Assembly: GCA_012522035.1 (NCBI GenBank)
Contig: JAAYLF010000231.1
Location: 1 to 17,566 of the forward strand
Length of the DNA stretch: 17,566 bases
Source of the DNA: Clostridiaceae bacterium
Lineage (GTDB): Bacteria > Bacillota > Clostridia > UBA1212 > DUPL01
Direction: 5' to 3'
Positions 1 to 7,652 of the stretch are shown piece by piece. The notes beneath the pieces are model-generated. The model saw only the letters and a program-made list of their open reading frames with translations, ran no database searches and was not told the DNA's origin. Positions within the stretch are counted from its first letter, which is position 1. The number at the start of each line of letters is the position of its first letter. The translations under genes and the position numbers were made by a program.

Positions 1-1
1 T

Positions 2-982
2 ACGGAATATAAGGATAATAGTGAAGGTGACGAACTGTATATTGCTACTGATGATATAGGAGACGTATACTTTGATTGTATACGTATTGGAGATACTTTT
101 ACCTATACCATCGATGTCGAGTCCGCAGGTACATATAATATGTGCCTTACCTTTGGCTGGCTTGACAGCACAGGTTCATATACTATTGAACTTGATGGCA
201 CGGAGGTAGGCGTTCTTGAAAACAAAGTTGATGGTCTAGGGTGGAGGGTATGGACAAACTCAACTCCATATGCACTTAATTTATCAAAAGGTCGACATAC
301 TTTAAAAATCACGAATGGTACAGATGGTCCAAACCTAAAATACATATTATTAACTCCCGAAGGAAAGGATATTACAGATTTAGGAAAAAGCGTACACCTT
401 TATAATAAAGATGCAGCTCGCACCCCGTGGAATTTCTTGGAAAACGGAACGGAAACTATAGACATTCAATTTAATGCAACAGCACCTATTGAAGCTCTTA
501 AGATATTTGCACCTAACTGGATTGCACCGGCAGGCAGTGAGCATGAATTAGAATTTAAACTATACAAATGGGATAAATCCTATGAGAAGACAATTGCCGG
601 TAGTCCAATAGCTAGTAAATTGTTCCCGAGGTATGGAGATGGTGTATGGCTTTACATGCCAGTTGATGTTGAAGCTGGCGAATATATCCTTAGTGTATCA
701 AATAATGGAACTGATCACAGTGGATTTTATTTAAGAGAAGAGGCATATGCAGGCCAAAGGGTGTATATAGATAATGTCGTTCAAGAAGGTAAGTCTGCAG
801 AACTTATTATTGCATATGCAACTACGCCTTCAGCAGATTATGGCGAATTGTCAGCTATAGAAGCTCCTGAAACAGAAAACCCACAAACATCAGATACATT
901 TGCTGTTTACACATCTACTATAGTTGCAGCTTGTGTGCTAGTAGTATTAAAGAAATGCAAAGTAAAGTTTATGGGGTATTAA
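2..982 (+). CDS. CBM6-like surface protein with sortase sorting signal, 3' part
   Basis: The reading frame is open from the first in-frame codon at position 2, so the 5' end lies outside the window; 326 residues are visible. Residues 1 to about 115 look like a CBM6-type carbohydrate-binding beta-sandwich (IGDTFTYTIDVESAGTY, then an ELDG turn and a LSKGRHTLKI strand). Residues about 125-285 form a second beta-rich region I do not recognise. The C-terminus has the three parts of a cell-wall sorting signal: NPQTSD (878-895), a hydrophobic stretch and a basic tail (KKCKVK). NPQTS resembles the NPQTN/SPKTG motifs of class B-like sortases, so the protein is probably attached to peptidoglycan and binds polysaccharide outside the cell. 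Its stop is one base before the ATG of the discoidin lipoprotein gene, suggesting one operon. Nothing broken is visible in this part. The CBM6 call rests on pattern, not a search. Confidence 0.72.
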   Translation, partial: TEYKDNSEGDELYIATDDIGDVYFDCIRIGDTFTYTIDVESAGTYNMCLTFGWLDSTGSYTIELDGTEVGVLENKVDGLGWRVWTNSTPYALNLSKGRHTLKITNGTDGPNLKYILLTPEGKDITDLGKSVHLYNKDAARTPWNFLENGTETIDIQFNATAPIEALKIFAPNWIAPAGSEHELEFKLYKWDKSYEKTIAGSPIASKLFPRYGDGVWLYMPVDVEAGEYILSVSNNGTDHSGFYLREEAYAGQRVYIDNVVQEGKSAELIIAYATTPSADYGELSAIEAPETENPQTSDTFAVYTSTIVAACVLVVLKKCKVKFMGY

Positions 983-983
983 A

Positions 984-1675
984 ATGAAAAAGAAACCACT
1001 AATGCTTTATGGTATTGTTGTTAGTAATTCTTACCGTAACTCTAAATGGGTGTCATGAAGATGGTGATGCAAAAACAAATACACCACCTACACCATCACC
1101 AACACCTGAGGTTACGCAAACACCTGAACCGACGGATACGCCAGCGCCTACGGCTACCCCTGAGCCGGGTTACTAACGTAGCTCTTAATGCTGCTTTTGA
1201 GGTTTCCTCTCATACGGGTGAGACCCACACTGTTTGGGGATGGCATGCATCATTTATAAACGATGGAAATACTGAGTTTCTTCCTTATGAAAACGTCGGA
1301 TGGACGACTCAAGTTGGTATAATTATGACTGAAGAAGATTGGTGGGATCAGTGGGTGCTTTTTGATATAGGCGGAGAATTGCTAATTGATAAAGTAGTTT
1401 TGTATCCCATAGAAGGCCTAGCTCCATTCTTCCCCATCGATTATCATGTGGAGGTTTCTACAGACAACAGCAATTATACGACCGTGATAAGTGTGGTTGA
1501 TGACTTCTCAACTGCGAATGAGGATGATTCCCCTAAGGAATTAAAATTCGATCCGGTTGTCGCAAGGTATGTTAGGGTTGTGTTCACAAAACCATATAAC
1601 GTGCCAAATGCAGATGGATATTTAGTGCAGTTAGCTGAAATTGAAATATATACTGCAGAAGAGAATCAAGATTAG
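984..1675 (+). pseudogene. discoidin (F5/8 type C) lipoprotein gene with two frame breaks
   Basis: Three pieces of one gene lie in three frames. ATG 984 gives MKKKPLMLYGIV, a signal-peptide start. The signal continues one frame over as LVILTVTLNGC, with a lipobox Cys at 1051-1053, then a Thr/Pro-rich linker (TPSPTPEVTQTPEP) that stops at 1174. From about 1166 a third frame continues as NVALNAAFEV through a full F5/8 type C domain ending at 1675 (VARYVRVVFTKPY, LAEIEIY). The intact ancestor would be a secreted lipoprotein carrying a carbohydrate-binding discoidin domain on a flexible linker. Both shifts go in the same direction, equal to one extra base each, near 1010-1022 and 1165-1172. An alternative start at ATG 1009 would remove the first shift but leaves a signal peptide with no basic residues. 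Sequencing error is possible but would have to occur twice. Confidence 0.72.
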
Positions 1676-1684
1676 CTTAGTTGC

Positions 1685-1720
1685 TAGCAAAAGGCAACAA
1701 TGATATGTTGCCTTTTGCTA
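1685..1720 (+). terminator. 14-bp hairpin after the discoidin lipoprotein gene
   Basis: Arms 1685-1698 (TAGCAAAAGGCAAC) and 1707-1720 are perfectly complementary around an 8-base loop, and a further A-T pair closes the loop. It lies ten bases after the stop codon of the discoidin gene. The T-run is inside the right arm (CCTTTT) and is not followed by a pure U tract, so termination may be weak. It could also act as a 3' mRNA stabiliser. Confidence 0.7.
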
Positions 1721-1803
1721 TTCAAGAAGAAGATTATCTTGTTCAAATTATTGATGAAAAGAGAACGTAAAGAAATTACTTATAGAGTAAAGGTGGTATA
1801 AAT

Positions 1804-3584
1804 ATGCTGAAGAAAATAATATTATTAACAATTGCTACTTTCATGGGAGGTCTTGGTTTAAGTCTCGTTTCGTGTACAAATGAAGTTTAAGAGTTGATAA
1901 TACAGAAAGAGAGATAAAGGGTTATGGGGATGGGGATATTGTAATATCCGTTTTCTGGCCTCCTTCAAAAGGTTTTACGACTGATATACAATACGACTAC
2001 TTAGTAGAAGCAGGTATTGATTTGTTAGAGTGGGGTTCAGATCCTACTATATTTACTGATGAGCATACGGTACAAGAAGCATTAAGACTATGCAATGAAA
2101 GAGGTTTAAAGATAACTATATGTGATTCAGCTCTTGCTGCAAATATAGTTGGTAAATCAGAGGGAGAAATAGTAGAGTTAGTTAATAGATATAAGGATAA
2201 TAAAAGCGTTGTAGGTTACTTTCTTGGTGATGAGCCGGCAAATGCTAATCCATATGGTAGAATTGCTAGAATAATGTCACGAGAGCATCCAGGGTGTATT
2301 GTACAGCTTAATTTGTTACCTACATTCGCTTTAGAGGATCCAAGAGGTCATGTCGAAGATTGGATTAATGCGGCAGGAGTTGATAACTTAAGATATCTTT
2401 CTTATGACCAATACCCATTTGGTTTAGAAGAGGGCTCAATACCGCAAATGTTTCCTAATATGGATTTCATTCGCGAGATTGGATTAAAATATGGTGTTGA
2501 TACAGCTCTATACATACAATCAGTAGGTGTTGTAAATGGTTTTAGAAGACCTACTGTGTCAGAAACAAGATATCATACATCCGCAGCATTAGCGTATGGA
2601 TACAAAAATCTAAAATATTTTACGTGGTTGACACCTGTAGATAGAGGAGAAGAGTTTACTAATGCTATTATATCACCAGAAGGAGAGAAAACTGATACGT
2701 TCTAGGGTATTGCAAAAATTAATAGGGATATTAAGAAAGTAAGTAAGATACTGGGTCATTTAGATGCCGTTGAGATATATCATAATGGTAGAGTAGACAT
2801 GGGAACAACTATGCTAGAACCAGGTTGGTATTTAGAAAGTACAGATAATAGTGACTTTCTTGTTTCGTTAATGGTGGATAGAGATAATGGAACAAATTAT
2901 TTTATGGTGGTCAACAAGAACTTTAAGGATGATGTAAAGCTTACTCTTAAACTAAATGGAATAAAAAGACTTACTGATGTTACATCAGGTTCGGATAAAA
3001 AAGTAAGAATAAGTAGGGGTAAGTTTAAATGTGAAATGGTATCCGGAGGTTTTAGACTATATAGAATAGACGATAATGTTTCACTTCAAAAACCATATGA
3101 AGACGATTCAGACACTAACTTAGCATTAGGTAAACCTGTTTACTCTACTTCGTCTATAGGTGAAAATGGCTATTACAATTATAAGGTAGTTGATGGACAA
3201 AGAAAGTCATCTAAAATGTCTATTGGTTGGAGATATGTAGGTAGCAATGATGAGGAGATTTTTATTACCGTTGATTTAAAAAGGGAAATAGATATTAATA
3301 GAGTAGATCTCTATCCGGTAACTGGATCGCTAGGTATGAATGGTGCGTTCTTCCCTAGAAAGTACACTATAATGTATTCTTTGGACGGGAAAGATTATGA
3401 GGAAATAGTAGAAGATACATATGATTCAGATAAACCTCTAAGTTACAAGTTTGATACAATAAAAGCTAGGTATGTAAAGATTAGAGTTGATGAGGTGGTG
3501 AATTTTTCCAATATATATTATGCAGAGATAGGAGAAATAGAAATATATAACGATGATGGCACTATACCAGAATACCAATATTGA
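1804..3584 (+). pseudogene. glycoside-hydrolase-like lipoprotein with discoidin domain, frameshift plus amber stop
   Basis: ATG 1804, behind AAAGGTGG, encodes a lipoprotein signal (MLKKIILLTIATF, lipobox LVSC) but runs into TAA at 1888 after CTNEV. The mature part continues in another frame from about 1887 (RVDNTEREIKGYGDGDIVIS). It looks like a (beta/alpha)8-barrel of the glycosidase type: SVFWPPSKGF, LEWGSDP, GYFLGDEPAN with a possible acid/base Glu, YLSYDQYPFG and KYFTWLTP. An in-frame TAG at 2703-2705 interrupts it, and the same frame resumes at once as GIAKINRDIKKVSKILGHLD. It then runs through a beta domain (about 2800-3080) and an F5/8 type C domain (about 3110-3560). One frame break plus one nonsense codon make this a pseudogene. 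The ancestor was probably a surface polysaccharide-active enzyme of about 590 residues. The exact glycosidase family is not recognised. Confidence 0.72.
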
Positions 3585-3641
3585 GGTATCTAGTATATTT
3601 GCGGTTAATACATCAATATACTTATGATTTTTGTGAGCAAG

Positions 3642-3668
3642 GAAAGTAGGTCTAATCAACCTACTTTC
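3642..3668 (+). terminator. 9-bp hairpin after the glycosidase-like pseudogene
   Basis: GAAAGTAGG (3642-3650) and CCTACTTTC (3660-3668) form a perfect stem with a 9-base spacer whose ends also pair. It lies about 60 bases after the stop codon. No clear U tract follows, so this is a plausible but unproven terminator. A shorter inverted pair, AGTATATT (3592-3599) and AATATACT (3615-3622), sits between it and the stop. Confidence 0.5.
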
Positions 3669-3756
3669 AGGTGTTAATTGTACTTGAACTAATCCCATTC
3701 ATGGAGGGTTAACTAAATATTCTTTAACCTATCAAAGTTGGTTTCTCATGCCACTA

Positions 3757-3785
3757 TTGACACTGAATCCCAAAAAACGTAATAT
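3757..3785 (+). promoter_or_regulatory. sigma-A-type promoter for the AraC-type gene
   Basis: A consensus -35 TTGACA (3757-3762) is followed after exactly 17 bases by TAATAT (3780-3785), four of six matches to the -10 consensus. It lies about 30 bases before the ATG at 3816, which has AGGTGGAG (3801-3808) as ribosome site. The signals for starting this gene therefore look intact although the gene is broken. Confidence 0.5.
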
Positions 3786-3815
3786 GATATTAACAACTTA
3801 AGGTGGAGAAATTTT

Positions 3816-4792
3816 ATGATGTTGTTTAAAGATATTTTCGATGAATTTAAAGAATTAAATGAAACGGAATTATTCTATAAGCAATACTATATAGCTAAGC
3901 AAAATCCGCAAAATTTCAGGAAGTATTTGATTAGCTTAGATCAAAAAATTATTTATGAAAACAAATGGTGGATTCCTGAGCTGCAAGACTCTTTTTCGCG
4001 GTACTTCCCTGAGTTATCTATAGAGCACAGCAGGGACAATATAAAAATTGTTCGTCATAATAGGTACAATCCTTTATTTCCCCACAGTCATGCTTTCTTT
4101 GAGATGATTTATGTGTATGAAGGACGCTGTGAAAATACAATAGAGGGTAAGCTAATTAACATGGAGCAAGGTGATATATGCATTGTTGCTCCAGACGACT
4201 CATACAATGGGCGTATTATCTTTTCAACGATGATACTATACTTTCTGTTTTCTTTAACAAGACGTTATTCTCAAACAAAGCCAATAGCTATATTACCTTT
4301 TCCGCTAAAAACGATAAGTATCTACAGAGTATTTTAGAGTTCTTAATAGTCGAAGGAATAAGACTCGAAAAATATTATAATACATCAATGGAAATTTTAT
4401 TGCGTGCAGCATTCTGTGTAATGTTAAGAAAAAGTAATGAGATAATGATATCAAACACTCATAGCATATATACTCCGAAAGTGATCGAGATATTAAAATA
4501 TATTCAAGCTAATTTCAAATCAGTGACTTTAGATGTGCTTGCAGATGAATTTAATTATACACCCGACTACATTAGTAAACTAATAAAGAGGCACACAGGT
4601 TTATCTTTTACGTACATACTACAAGATATTAAATTTAAAAAAGCAGCTAAAATGCTTCGTTCATCTAATATCAAGATAATTGATGTTTGCTATGCCATCG
4701 GTTATAACTCAGTTGAATATTTCTCCAGGAAGTTTAAAGATATATTTGGTATAAGTCCAATGGAATACAGAAAAACGCATATTGAAAATTAG
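3816..4792 (+). pseudogene. AraC-family transcription regulator with internal deletion and frame change
   Basis: The 5' half (3816 to about 4205) encodes a sensor with a cupin-like strand pattern: HSHAFFEMIYVYEGRCENTI, then MEQGDICIVAPDD. The 3' half (about 4205-4792), in another frame, starts at LFNDDTILSVFFNKTLF. It contains a complete pair of AraC helix-turn-helix motifs (LADEFNYTPDYISKLIKRH; VCYAIGYNSVEYFSRKFKDI) and ends GISPMEYRK. Neither frame continues sensibly past about 4210. Relatives normally have about 20-30 residues between the GD..I.P segment and the ILS.FF segment, which are missing here, so a deletion rather than a single-base slip is the better explanation. It probably once controlled the neighbouring carbohydrate genes. 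A protein of the DNA-binding half alone could start inside, but I see no convincing ribosome site for it. Confidence 0.75.
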
Positions 4793-4884
4793 TATTATGC
4801 CAGGGTTAAACCAATGATAATGTAGGAATTTGGAATGCAGTTTTACTAGCTTATATGGCTTTGTGTTTGGCAAGTATAAATCCG

Positions 4885-4934
4885 TGCAGCGCGGAAGTTA
4901 AAAACCCTGCAGTGCGGAAGTTAAAATCCATGCA
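4885..4934. repeat. tandem 23-bp direct repeats, probable IS21-family end
   Basis: Two nearly identical units with a 23-base period start at 4885 and 4908; both contain TGCAGYGCGGAAGTTAAAA. A third unit begins (TGCA) at 4931 and is lost. IS21-family elements carry several short direct repeats of about this size at their ends as transposase-binding sites. These lie on the 3' side of the IstA remnant at 5039-5194, where an end of such an element is expected. The istB gene that should lie between is absent. Confidence 0.55.
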
Positions 4935-5038
4935 CCTCGCTATTTAAACTATTTATTTTTTTTAATGACTACATTCTCTTGAACATTATTCGCCACATAA
5001 GCAATTTGTACAGCATATAAAGTGAAAGGGCACAGCTT
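4935..5038. other. AT-rich segment between IS21 end repeats and IstA remnant
   Basis: No gene is recognised here. On the minus strand the IstA frame stays open for about 28 codons after its stop, but the residues match nothing I know. The region should have held istB if the element were complete, so it is best read as scrambled IS residue. The 92 bases before the repeats (4793-4884) also show nothing recognisable. Confidence 0.3.
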
Positions 5039-5194
5039 TTACAAATCCTCTATACGTGGCACAGGTACAAACATATTTCTTCGGCTTGTTCCAACATAAT
5101 TCTCGGCAGTTCCTTTTTCATGACCAGAGTTTGGGTTGTAAAAATTGCTTTTGAAGCCATAATGGCACATTAGTCTCTTAAAGCCATCAGTGAC
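5039..5194 (-). pseudogene. IS21-family transposase IstA, C-terminal remnant
   Basis: Read on the minus strand, these 51 codons plus a stop encode FKRLMCHYGFKSNFYNPNSG followed by HEKGTAENYVGTSRRNMFVP. This is the conserved block near the C-terminus of IS21 IstA transposases (HYGF..NFCNP.SG.EKG.VEN.VG..RRN..VP). The stop after RIEDL is earlier than usual. The N-terminal helix-turn-helix and most of the DDE integrase core are missing, because the 5' side is cut off at about 5195 where a different gene remnant begins. It cannot be active. Confidence 0.8.
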
Positions 5195-5196
5195 TT

Positions 5197-5352
5197 ATAG
5201 TAACAGCAAGCTTTGGTGTTACTACAGTTCGTTATTCGCCGGATATATTGCTTGAGGACATTGTATCTACTGCTGATAGATTGCTATACAAAGCAAAGAT
5301 GTTGGGGCGTAACAGGATTGAGTATGAGGAGTTGAAGGGAGTTGCTGAGTAA
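5197..5352 (+). pseudogene. GGDEF (diguanylate cyclase) domain, C-terminal remnant
   Basis: The plus-strand frame ending at TAA 5350-5352 encodes VTASFGVTTV, then ILLEDIVSTADRLLYKAKML and GRNRIEYEEL. This is the standard C-terminal end of a GGDEF domain (T.S.GVA, then ADKALYKAK..GRNRV). About 51 residues remain, and the GG(D/E)EF active-site loop and everything before it are gone. The remnant starts within two or three bases of the truncated IstA remnant on the other strand. No start codon or ribosome site is present, so it is a dead fragment of a cyclic-di-GMP synthesis gene. Confidence 0.82.
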
Positions 5353-5410
5353 AATTCAGAGCTACGTACAATTAGCCGTTTTGGAGGAACGTTGGTTTTA
5401 ACTACGAATT

Positions 5411-5437
5411 AATTGAAAACCTGCAGGTGTCTCAATT
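5411..5437. promoter_or_regulatory. palindrome upstream of the mcrB promoter
   Basis: AATTGA (5411-5416) and TCAATT (5432-5437) flank a perfect 10-base palindrome ACCTGCAGGT (5419-5428), giving a nearly symmetric site about 35 bases upstream of the proposed -35. It could be an operator, but no matching second copy was seen. Confidence 0.3.
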
Positions 5438-5471
5438 CATAAAACTTGGACTTTATATATAAAACATAACC

Positions 5472-5500
5472 TTTACCATTTGGAGGCGATACTATATAAT
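5472..5500 (+). promoter_or_regulatory. promoter for the McrBC operon
   Basis: TATAAT (5495-5500) is a perfect -10 box, with TTTACC (5472-5477) 17 bases upstream as a moderate -35. The expected transcript starts about 28 bases before the mcrB ATG, leaving room for the GGGAG ribosome site at 5525-5529. Confidence 0.55.
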
Positions 5501-5534
5501 TTTAATCAAATACAATGTGTAACAGGGAGTTAGT

Positions 5535-7652
5535 ATGATGAAAGAGAACAAGTTCGACTGGGTGAATTTTTATGAAGAGTTTGCTCAGGTGCTGCGAAAG
5601 TATAAGGATAATCGACATGAATTGATTGAGAAGGTACGGCGTATTTATGAGGTTACAGGAATTGCTATGCCAACATTGGAGAGGGGCAATCAGATAGTAG
5701 ATATTGATCCTTTTACAGTAATTGGTCTATTTAACAAAGGTCTTGGAGAAAACTCACGTAAAAGAGTAATAGCTGCTATTGCTGACATCTTTGGATTAAA
5801 AAGCCCGATCCCAACGGACTTTTCAGGAATTCCTGTTGTAAACCCGCAAAACGCCACTTTCTATTACTTCCTTGGTGACAGAGGCGACAATGATATAAAT
5901 GAGTTGTGGGAATTGTTTGAATATGCATTGCAATATGTAGAAAATCCAACAGGTGACAAACGAGAAACTGTTGGGCGATATTTTGATCTTGCCATGAGCA
6001 AAAAAGGCATAGGCAACAGTAAGCTGACCATAGGCCTTTACTGGATTGCACCATACGATTTCATTAGTCTTGACAAACATAACGTTCAATACATATATAA
6101 ATCAGGTGAATTCCCGGAAGAACACGTTGCATCATTGCCTGAGATTGAAGGGAAAATTCCCTCCGGAAAATACTTTGCAATTGTAAAAAAACTAAAAGAA
6201 TATGCATTAAGCACGGACAAGTACAAGAGTTTTCCCGAACTATCACATAATGCTTGGCTGTTTTCAAAAGAAAAAGGAAGAGCAATCCGTGACAGCAAAG
6301 GAGACGGACTTGCAGATGAGGATGTTAGCACAGTACATTATTGGATATATTCACCTGGTGATAATGCTTCAATGTGGGATGAATTTTACGAGAAAGGTAT
6401 TATGGGCATTGGTTGGGATGAGATTGGTGACTTGTTACAATACTCAAGTAAAGACGAAATGCAGAAAGCTATGAAAGAAAGGATAGGTCCTAATTTTTCT
6501 TTTAGAAATTCGGCCTTGGCAACATGGCAGTTTGTACATGAAATGAAACCTGGTGATATTGTTTTTGCAAAGAAAGGACAGAATCAAATAGTCGGGTGGG
6601 GTATTGTTGAAACCGCATACTATTATGATCCTTCTGAAAACGAAGAGTATCCAAATCTTCGAAAAGTCAAATGGAAAGACAAGGGTGAATGGGAACACCC
6701 GGGAAAGGCTGTTACCAAGACCTTGACTGATATTACTCAATATACGCAGTATGTTGAAAAACTTCTAGCCCTGTTTGGAAAGGATACCAGTGATGAAGAA
6801 ATAGAAGCTGTTAAGGTTGAATACCCGACCTACACCGAAAATGATTTTCTCAATGAAGTCTATATGGAGCCGTATACATATTATTCTCTAGTTGACCGTG
6901 TCAAAAACAAGATGAATGTAATTCTCCAGGGTCCTCCGGGAGTTGGCAAGACATATGCAGCAAAACGTCTTGCCTATTCCATCATGGGTATCAAGGATCC
7001 TGAAAGGGTAATGATGATACAGTTCCATCAAAGTTACAGCTACGAAGACTTTATTGAAGGATACAGGCCTGTCAAGGGTGGAGGTTTTGATATAGAAAAA
7101 GGTGTATTTTATGAATTTTGCAACAAAGCGGAGCTGGATCCGGAGAATGAATACTTCTTTATTATAGATGAAATCAACAGAGGCAACATAAGCAAGATCT
7201 TTGGCGAGCTTTTCATGTTAATTGAAAGCGACAAACGCGGAAATACAATTCGGCTATTGTATTCCGGAGACGGATTTATGGTTCCTAAAAACTTATACAT
7301 TATCGGAACCATGAACACTGCGGATAGAAGCCTTGCCATGCTGGATTACGCATTAAGAAGAAGATTTGCTTTCTTCAATATGAAACCAGCATTTGATTAC
7401 GATGGTTTTAGAGAGTATCGGATTAAGCTGAAATCAGAAAAGTTTGACGAGCTCATAAATTGTGTTGAGAGACTTAATAGCGAGATTGTTGCAGATGATT
7501 CGTTAGGAGAGGGGTTCTGTATTGGCCACAGTTATTTCTGCGGCAAAGATGAGATTGACGATTCGGTTTTATCGGGGATTGTGGAGTATGAACTGATTCC
7601 TCTTCTTAAGGAGTATTGGTTTACATGCTGTCTTATGCATTTAGTGTATTGA
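5535..7652 (+). CDS. mcrB: McrB-type 5-methylcytosine restriction GTPase subunit
   Basis: This is the DNA-recognising, nucleotide-hydrolysing motor of a modification-dependent restriction system, which works in a complex with McrC. It has 705 residues from ATG 5535 behind GGGAG. Residues 1 to about 260 are an N-terminal domain I do not recognise, typical of larger Firmicute McrB proteins. Residues about 267-390 look like an EVE/PUA-type reader of modified bases (YWIYSPGDNASMWDEF, MKPGDIVFAKKGQNQIVGWG). The AAA+ motor follows, with Walker A GPPGVGKT at 466-473, Walker B FFIIDEINRG at about 540, the McrB hallmark MNTADRS at about 593 and arginine finger region ALRRRF. The conserved end PLLKEYWF is followed by nine residues that are mcrC sequence read out of frame, so the usual C-terminal 15-30 residues are missing. 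Probably still a motor, but function after the junction deletion is uncertain. Confidence 0.88.
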   Translation: MMKENKFDWVNFYEEFAQVLRKYKDNRHELIEKVRRIYEVTGIAMPTLERGNQIVDIDPFTVIGLFNKGLGENSRKRVIAAIADIFGLKSPIPTDFSGIPVVNPQNATFYYFLGDRGDNDINELWELFEYALQYVENPTGDKRETVGRYFDLAMSKKGIGNSKLTIGLYWIAPYDFISLDKHNVQYIYKSGEFPEEHVASLPEIEGKIPSGKYFAIVKKLKEYALSTDKYKSFPELSHNAWLFSKEKGRAIRDSKGDGLADEDVSTVHYWIYSPGDNASMWDEFYEKGIMGIGWDEIGDLLQYSSKDEMQKAMKERIGPNFSFRNSALATWQFVHEMKPGDIVFAKKGQNQIVGWGIVETAYYYDPSENEEYPNLRKVKWKDKGEWEHPGKAVTKTLTDITQYTQYVEKLLALFGKDTSDEEIEAVKVEYPTYTENDFLNEVYMEPYTYYSLVDRVKNKMNVILQGPPGVGKTYAAKRLAYSIMGIKDPERVMMIQFHQSYSYEDFIEGYRPVKGGGFDIEKGVFYEFCNKAELDPENEYFFIIDEINRGNISKIFGELFMLIESDKRGNTIRLLYSGDGFMVPKNLYIIGTMNTADRSLAMLDYALRRRFAFFNMKPAFDYDGFREYRIKLKSEKFDELINCVERLNSEIVADDSLGEGFCIGHSYFCGKDEIDDSVLSGIVEYELIPLLKEYWFTCCLMHLVY

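Noticed and set aside
2703..2705. Amber codon as a programmed readthrough or pyrrolysine site
   Set aside because: The same gene also has a frame break near 1886 and lies among other broken genes; no pyrrolysine genes or readthrough signal are visible.
984..3584. Phase variation by slipped-strand repeats in the two lipoprotein genes
   Set aside because: No homopolymer run or short tandem repeat lies at any of the frame breaks.
3438..3698. Minus-strand reading frame over the end of the glycosidase-like gene
   Set aside because: It is antisense to a recognisable discoidin domain, and its residue composition looks like chance translation of AT-rich DNA.
4178..4337. Programmed frameshift in the AraC gene
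   Set aside because: No slippery run is seen at the crossover and about 20-30 conserved residues are missing, so a deletion fits better.
4885..4934. CRISPR array from the 23-bp repeats
   Set aside because: The units are directly tandem with no spacers, only two complete copies exist, and they sit by an IS21 transposase remnant.
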